Positions 59,633 to 64,000 of a stretch of 64,000 nucleotides of DNA are shown here, piece by piece. Source of the DNA: Sinobaca qinghaiensis (lineage in GTDB: Bacteria; Bacillota; Bacilli; Bacillales; Marinococcaceae). The stretch lies in NCBI RefSeq assembly GCF_003610495.1, contig NZ_RAPK01000008.1, positions 62,001 to 126,000 of the forward strand, written 5' to 3'. The notes beneath the pieces were generated by a model, which did no database searches, was not told where the DNA came from, and saw only the letters and a program-made list of their open reading frames with translations. The position numbers and the translations under genes were made by a program. The stretch's first letter is position 1, and each line of letters begins with the position of its first letter.

Positions 59633-60784
59633 ATGAACGTTCTGCAGGAAACAACAAAAGACAGCCGGCTTCAACTATTAAAAGAAACGACGGCTCCCTT
59701 TTCAGAAAGAGCATGGAGCCATAACGAAGAAGCTGTTTTTCCCCATCAAAATATAGAAGACTTAAAAAAAATCAAATATCCTTCTCTAACAGCCCCTATA
59801 GAATACGGCGGGATGGAGATCTCTCTACTGGAGTTCATTGAGTCACAGGAAATCATTGCAGAAGCCGATGGTTCCACTGCCCTGGCGATCGGATGGCACG
59901 TCGGAATCTTAAAGGATCTGACCGAAACACGTCCATGGCCGGAATCTGTATTTAAACGAGTGTGTGAAACCATCACCTCCGATCAGGCACTGCTGAACAA
60001 TACAGCTACAGAGGCTGCGACCGGAAGTCCGACGAGGGGCGGAAAACCTATGACTGAAGCCTCCCGCTCCAAAGATGGCTGGGTGCTGACCGGCCGCAAA
60101 ACATTTACGACACTTGCCCCTGCCCTGGATTACTTTGTAGTTAGTGCCGGCCTGACTGAAGATAACCGTACGGCTAACTTTCTCGTTCCACGCGCCACCC
60201 CGGGGGTTTCCATTGACGAAACCTGGGACTCTGTCGCTATGCGGGGCACAGGCAGCCACGATCTTGTACTTGATCAGGCAAAAGTGCCGGAGGACCATCT
60301 CGTCACCTTTCTGAACCCCGGAAACAAAAAAGCAGCCGGATGGCTGCTTCATATTCCAGCCTGTTATTTAGGCATTGCCCAGGCCGCTGCGAACCACGCC
60401 ACAGCTTTCGCGAAAGAATATTCGCCGAATACAATGGAAGGAACCATTTCTGATATACCAGCCGTTCAGGAGAAAATCGGCGAGATGGAAGCCAAACTTA
60501 TACAAAGCAGGCATTTTCTCCATAGTGTGGCCCGGCAGTGGGACGAGTCATCTGCAGCACAGCGGGACGCCATGAAGCCGGAGCTTGGAACGGTTAAGCG
60601 AAGCGTCGTCAATGAAGCCATTGCTGTTGTTGACTTGGCCATGCGGATTGAAGGCGCAAGAAGCTTATCGGCTTCCAACCCGCTTCAGCGCTATTACCGC
60701 GACGTCCGGGCCGGTCTTCATAATCCCCCGATGGACGATATGACTATTACTATGCTTGCGAAAGAGGCACTTAAGCGTTATTAA
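59633..60784 (+). CDS. Acyl-CoA dehydrogenase family protein
   Basis: FAD-dependent dehydrogenase or monooxygenase-type member of the acyl-CoA dehydrogenase superfamily (383 residues). Seen: EYGGMEISLLEFIESQEIIAEADGSTALAIGWH, a FAD-binding KDGWVLTGRKTFTTLAPALDYFVVSA region, GTGSHDLVLDQAKVPEDHLV and the C-terminal helix bundle ending GARSLSASNPLQRYYRDVRAGLHNPPMDD. The last motif (RD-RAGLHNPP) recalls DszC/flavin-dependent monooxygenase-like members. No beta-oxidation genes are adjacent, so the role is uncertain. Single gene with terminator. Confidence 0.88.
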   Translation: MNVLQETTKDSRLQLLKETTAPFSERAWSHNEEAVFPHQNIEDLKKIKYPSLTAPIEYGGMEISLLEFIESQEIIAEADGSTALAIGWHVGILKDLTETRPWPESVFKRVCETITSDQALLNNTATEAATGSPTRGGKPMTEASRSKDGWVLTGRKTFTTLAPALDYFVVSAGLTEDNRTANFLVPRATPGVSIDETWDSVAMRGTGSHDLVLDQAKVPEDHLVTFLNPGNKKAAGWLLHIPACYLGIAQAAANHATAFAKEYSPNTMEGTISDIPAVQEKIGEMEAKLIQSRHFLHSVARQWDESSAAQRDAMKPELGTVKRSVVNEAIAVVDLAMRIEGARSLSASNPLQRYYRDVRAGLHNPPMDDMTITMLAKEALKRY

Positions 60785-60793
60785 AAAGCAGTA

Positions 60794-60827
60794 AAAAGCC
60801 GGACCCTGAGAGAGGGTCCGGCTTTTT
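60794..60827. terminator. Bidirectional terminator acyl-CoA dehydrogenase / nasC
   Basis: AAAGCCGGACCC / GGGTCCGGCTTTTTT between convergent genes; it reaches the nasC stop. Confidence 0.9.
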
Positions 60828-62971
60828 TACTGCTGCTCTTGATATGGTGATACCCGGACCGCTGACCGCTTAAAACCAGGCATCCGGCAGACCGGATCAA
60901 GCCTACCTTCTACGAGCATGTTGACGTTCTGGCTTTCTGCCCAGTGAAAAGGCACAAACACCGTATCCTCCCTGATACTTTCAGAAATCCTGCTTCTGAC
61001 GGTGATTTGCCCGCGCGGCGATTCAATAGTAACGAGCGTGTTTTCTGAAATAGCATGGCGTTTCGCAGTTACAGGGTGAATTTCAATGAACGATTCAAAC
61101 AGGCGGGCATTTAAATTACTGCTTTTCCGGGTCTGCACTCCGGTTAAATAGTGGGCCATTACCCTGCCTGTCGTTAAATACAGCGGAAACTCCTGACTGA
61201 CTTCTTCTTTAGGATGCTCATTTTTCAAAGGTACTACCAGCAGCTCGGCCCGCCCTCCGTCTCTTGCAAAACGGTCTTCAAAAAGTCGCTTCGTTCCGGG
61301 ATCTGATTCACTGCGGCACGGCCAGAAGACTCCTTCTGCCTGACGGATCCGTTCATACGTTATTCCAAAATAATCGGCTATGCCTCCTTTTGAGGCCAGA
61401 CGCAGCTCGTTAAAAATCTCTTCTGCCGATTGATAGGAAAATTGAGTGCCGTATCCCAGTATTCCAGCGATCATTGATAATATCTCCCAGTCATTTTTAC
61501 TTTCACCGGGTGCTTTTTTATCCGCTTCCCGAAGGGTAACCCGCCCTTCCAGATTCGTAAGCGTTCCTGCATTTTCCATGTAAGAAGCCGCCGGCAGAAC
61601 CAGATCGGCATATTCTGCGGTTTCCGAAATAAACATATCCACCGCTACGAAAAAATCCAGTGACTGGATGGCTTCCTTTACCATCGTTGCATGAGGGTTG
61701 GAAATGATGGGATTAGAGCCGACAAGAAATAAACTTTTAATGTCTCCTCTGCCGATCAGCTCCATCATTTCATAGGCGGAGACACCTTTTCCGGGCATGT
61801 CCTTTTCCTTCATCCCCCATACATCAGCTATATACTTCCGGTCTTCTTTATTGTCAATAGACCGGTAACCCGGGAGCTGGTCTGCTTTTTGTCCATGTTC
61901 TCTTCCTCCCTGACCGTTGCCCTGACCGGTAATGGCTCCATATCCACTTCCTTTTTTTCCTATTTTCCCAGTCAACAGCAGTATGTTGATAAAATTCCGG
62001 ACGGCCAGATAGCCGTCGACCTGCTGCTCAATTCCGCGGGCGGTAAAAATCATTCCGGATTCTGCATTCGCAAATGCCCTTGCTGCTTTTTCCAGTTCCT
62101 GATAGGGAATACCGGCCTCTTCGGCACAGGCTTCCACCGTTAACCCCTGCAGATGGACGAATAGTTCCTCAGCGCCTTCGGTCCGTTTTTCTATGAAATC
62201 CAGATCTGCTTTGCCTTCGTCATATATACATTTAAGTATCGCATTGGCTGCTGCATTATCGCATCCGGGCTTTACCTTCAAATGCAGATCGGCCATCTGT
62301 GCCGTCGCTGTTTCACGTGGATCTACGACAATAATATAGGCACCATTGCGCTTTGCTTCCTCAAAGTACGGCATAATCGTCGGCTGACAGTCAGCAATAT
62401 TGGTTCCTGCCAGAATGATACATTTCGTTTCCGGAATTTCATCCAGCTGGTTGGTTAATCCCCGGTCTATCCCCAGCGCTTTATTTCCAGCTGAGGCCGC
62501 TGCCGACATGCAGAATCGGCCGTTATAATCAATATACTTCGTTCCCAGTGCCAGTCTTGCAAATTTACCGAGTATATAAGAAGTTTCATTCGTAAGCGAT
62601 CCGCCGCCGTATACGCCGATAGTATTTTTTCCGTACTCTTTCTGCAGAGCCGGAATTTTTTCTTTAATTAGCTGCAGTGCTGCGTCCCAGCTGATCGGCT
62701 GAAAAGCCCCGTCTATTTTCTGCATAGGATAGCGCAGACGGTCTTCGTGAAACGCATGCTGATAGGCATTGAGGCCTTTTACACAAAGACGGCCTCCTGT
62801 CGTTGGATTATCGACCCCAGTGGTACGGTACCTTTTTCTCGTAACAATGGTCTGCTCAATCACCTGCTTTTTGCACTGCATACTGCAGAAAGGACACTGC
62901 GCGTTGTATACTTTTTCCGTTTCCACTTTCTGCTGTTTTTCCCGGAAGTATTTAAGCATCAGCTCTGACAT
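60827..62971 (-). CDS. nasC: Assimilatory nitrate reductase catalytic subunit NasC
   Basis: Molybdopterin oxidoreductase of 714 residues that reduces nitrate to nitrite in the cytosol. The [4Fe-4S] ligands are in the N-terminal CPFCSMQC and GGRLCVKG segments (about 26-62). Molybdopterin-binding motifs follow: GVYGGGSLTNETSYILGKFAR, GRFCMSAAASAG, ILAGTNIADCQPTIMPYF, LVGSNPIISNPHA, and the C-terminal TTGRVMAHYLTGVQTR and PFHWAESQNVNMLV. It starts with AAGGAGGACACAT and overlaps the nasB stop by 13 bp. Product nitrite is used by NirBD encoded at 9.2-11.9 kb. Confidence 0.95.
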   Translation of the reverse strand: MSELMLKYFREKQQKVETEKVYNAQCPFCSMQCKKQVIEQTIVTRKRYRTTGVDNPTTGGRLCVKGLNAYQHAFHEDRLRYPMQKIDGAFQPISWDAALQLIKEKIPALQKEYGKNTIGVYGGGSLTNETSYILGKFARLALGTKYIDYNGRFCMSAAASAGNKALGIDRGLTNQLDEIPETKCIILAGTNIADCQPTIMPYFEEAKRNGAYIIVVDPRETATAQMADLHLKVKPGCDNAAANAILKCIYDEGKADLDFIEKRTEGAEELFVHLQGLTVEACAEEAGIPYQELEKAARAFANAESGMIFTARGIEQQVDGYLAVRNFINILLLTGKIGKKGSGYGAITGQGNGQGGREHGQKADQLPGYRSIDNKEDRKYIADVWGMKEKDMPGKGVSAYEMMELIGRGDIKSLFLVGSNPIISNPHATMVKEAIQSLDFFVAVDMFISETAEYADLVLPAASYMENAGTLTNLEGRVTLREADKKAPGESKNDWEILSMIAGILGYGTQFSYQSAEEIFNELRLASKGGIADYFGITYERIRQAEGVFWPCRSESDPGTKRLFEDRFARDGGRAELLVVPLKNEHPKEEVSQEFPLYLTTGRVMAHYLTGVQTRKSSNLNARLFESFIEIHPVTAKRHAISENTLVTIESPRGQITVRSRISESIREDTVFVPFHWAESQNVNMLVEGRLDPVCRMPGFKRSAVRVSPYQEQQ

Positions 62972-64000
62972 ATGTGTCCTCCTTGTTGTAACATCAGCTC
63001 TTTGATCCGCTGCTGTTCTTCGTCTTTCTGTTCCAAAAGCACCGCTGCGTTGGCTTCTTGAAAAAGAACTTCCCTGATATGAACCATGGTTACTCTTTCA
63101 ACCCACCGGGAGAGTGTTTCGCCGTACCCCGCTGAAATACGGTAGTATAACAGAACAGATTCAAGCATATAAAGCACCGTCTGCTGCTCAGCAAAAGAAA
63201 AAAGAATATGGTTTTTTTCTTCTACAGCCACTCGAAGCTCCCACTTTTCATTTTGATATAGTATACCGGCATGCCCACTTTGAATGTCTGCACAGTTGTG
63301 GCTGCAGGAGGACATGCGGATAAACGGCTGTGTCGGAAATGGGAGCAGTTCCATTCTTTTTTCGAGCCATACTGCCATTTCCTGCTCCGGCTGTTTTGTA
63401 CAGGCACATTCTACTTTTTCGAGGCTTCTTATCTGTACAGCCGGAAATCGATTTCCGGGCAGTCCCATCCGTTGTAAGCCCAGTTTTTCAGCCGCTGTTT
63501 CTAAAAGCCCGGGGTCCACAGGGGAGATTTCGATCGATCCATCCGGAAGCGGCTTTAAGAAATCCACCCCGCATGCGGACGCCGTTTCTGCCGCACTCTC
63601 CCATTCAGACAGGGAAAATCCTCCTCCTTTTCCTGGAATATGGACAGCCAGACTTCCATCCGAGCGTTCTATTATATTTTCATACGTATCGGCTTTCCCT
63701 GTTTCTGCTGAAAAATAAGCAGGAGAGATCATATATAAATAGTAGGGAAGGGCTTCTCTGCACGTCCCACACCCCTTGTCCGTTTTCCAGCCGGGCATTT
63801 GATAAGCCTCTTTCAAAGAAGATGGCATACGATCCTGAAGGAGGCTGACGACCTCTTCTTCTTCCAGGTCCGTGCATTCGCAGAAAGGTATTTTTTCTAT
63901 GTGCTCGTTAAACTCATCGCTCTGCATATAGTCCAGAAGCTCTTCCACTACCGGGCGGCACCCCCCGCATGAAGAAGAAGCACCGGTACAGGCTTTTACT
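62959..64000 (-). CDS. nasB: Nitrate reductase electron-transfer subunit NasB, N-terminus off window
   Basis: Electron-transfer subunit that passes electrons from NADH to NasC. The reading frame stays open to the right edge; the part to 64000 encodes a BFD-like [2Fe-2S] motif (SSSCGGCRPVVEELL), so a start at 63948 is not needed. About 347 C-terminal residues are seen. They comprise that BFD module, a second Cys region (CECTDLEEEEV..KGCGTCREALPYYLYM) and a nitrite/sulfite reductase-like remnant (KLGLQRMGLPGNRFP, MSSCSHNCADIQSGH). The FAD/NAD domain should lie beyond the edge. It overlaps nasC. Confidence 0.88.
   Translation of the reverse strand, partial: VKACTGASSSCGGCRPVVEELLDYMQSDEFNEHIEKIPFCECTDLEEEEVVSLLQDRMPSSLKEAYQMPGWKTDKGCGTCREALPYYLYMISPAYFSAETGKADTYENIIERSDGSLAVHIPGKGGGFSLSEWESAAETASACGVDFLKPLPDGSIEISPVDPGLLETAAEKLGLQRMGLPGNRFPAVQIRSLEKVECACTKQPEQEMAVWLEKRMELLPFPTQPFIRMSSCSHNCADIQSGHAGILYQNEKWELRVAVEEKNHILFSFAEQQTVLYMLESVLLYYRISAGYGETLSRWVERVTMVHIREVLFQEANAAVLLEQKDEEQQRIKELMLQQGGHICQS

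Overview
The window looks like chromosomal DNA of a low-to-mid GC Firmicute of the family Bacillaceae, probably a moderately halophilic and/or alkaliphilic genus. The gene set is Bacillus-like: nasBC and nirBD/nasF, mntBCD with the 437-residue MntC form, thiT/thiW, ykkCD, DUF2584 and YisL-type proteins, YflT, and sigma-B style promoters. Shine-Dalgarno sequences are strong, and many extracytoplasmic proteins are very acidic (RND pump, PepSY protein, YtkA-like lipoprotein, anchored glycosidase-like protein). I see no rRNA, tRNA, CRISPR array, prophage or insertion sequence. The genus is inference only.

Layout. 0-7 kb: mannitol PTS genes (mtlR cut by the left edge; mtlA with an unusual second EIIB domain), an aldo/keto reductase, and an operon of cstA, a small protein ending in Cys-Cys, and an ArsA-type ATPase. 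7.5-15.8 kb: thiT with a TPP riboswitch, a nitrite reductase operon (nasF-nirB-nirD), and a TPP-riboswitch-controlled thiD-thiM-thiE operon. 15.8-24 kb: an RND exporter with a MarR regulator and a large palindromic operator, coaW, cls, glycerate kinase. 24-27.3 kb: MntR-box-controlled mntBCD without mntA. 27.3-30.2 kb: a sulfolipid (SQDG) operon of sqdB, sqdX and a GtrA-type membrane protein. 30.5-34.8 kb: a sigma-B stress gene and the tenI-thiO-thiS-thiG-thiF operon with a third TPP riboswitch. 35-47 kb: transporters (AEC, K+/H+ antiporter, ThiW, NCS2 purine permease), a structured tandem repeat, a guanidine-I riboswitch with ykkCD, topB, an old yellow enzyme and a 2OG-Fe dioxygenase. 47-60.8 kb: stress and detoxification genes (katA, Mn-catalase, general stress protein 26, an NAD(P)-binding SDR, ALDH and others), several with good sigma-B promoters. 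60.8-64 kb: nasC and the C-terminal part of nasB, running off the right edge.

How the genes work together. Thiamine supply is covered by biosynthesis of both halves and coupling (thiD/M/E, tenI/O/S/G/F) plus two ECF S components (ThiT, ThiW). TPP riboswitches control three of these four units. Nitrate assimilation is split into two loci about 47 kb apart: nasBC reduces nitrate, and nirBD with the siroheme enzyme NasF reduces nitrite. Oxidative and general stress is served by a haem catalase under a Fur/PerR-type box and a Mn-catalase under a sigma-B promoter.

The most interesting items are the IICBB mannitol permease, the cstA/CC-terminal protein/ArsA operon, the SQDG operon in a non-photosynthetic Firmicute, the covarying tandem structured repeat at 40.7-41.0 kb, and two leaders (pbuO, tenI) in which a terminator-like hairpin also contains the Shine-Dalgarno sequence.
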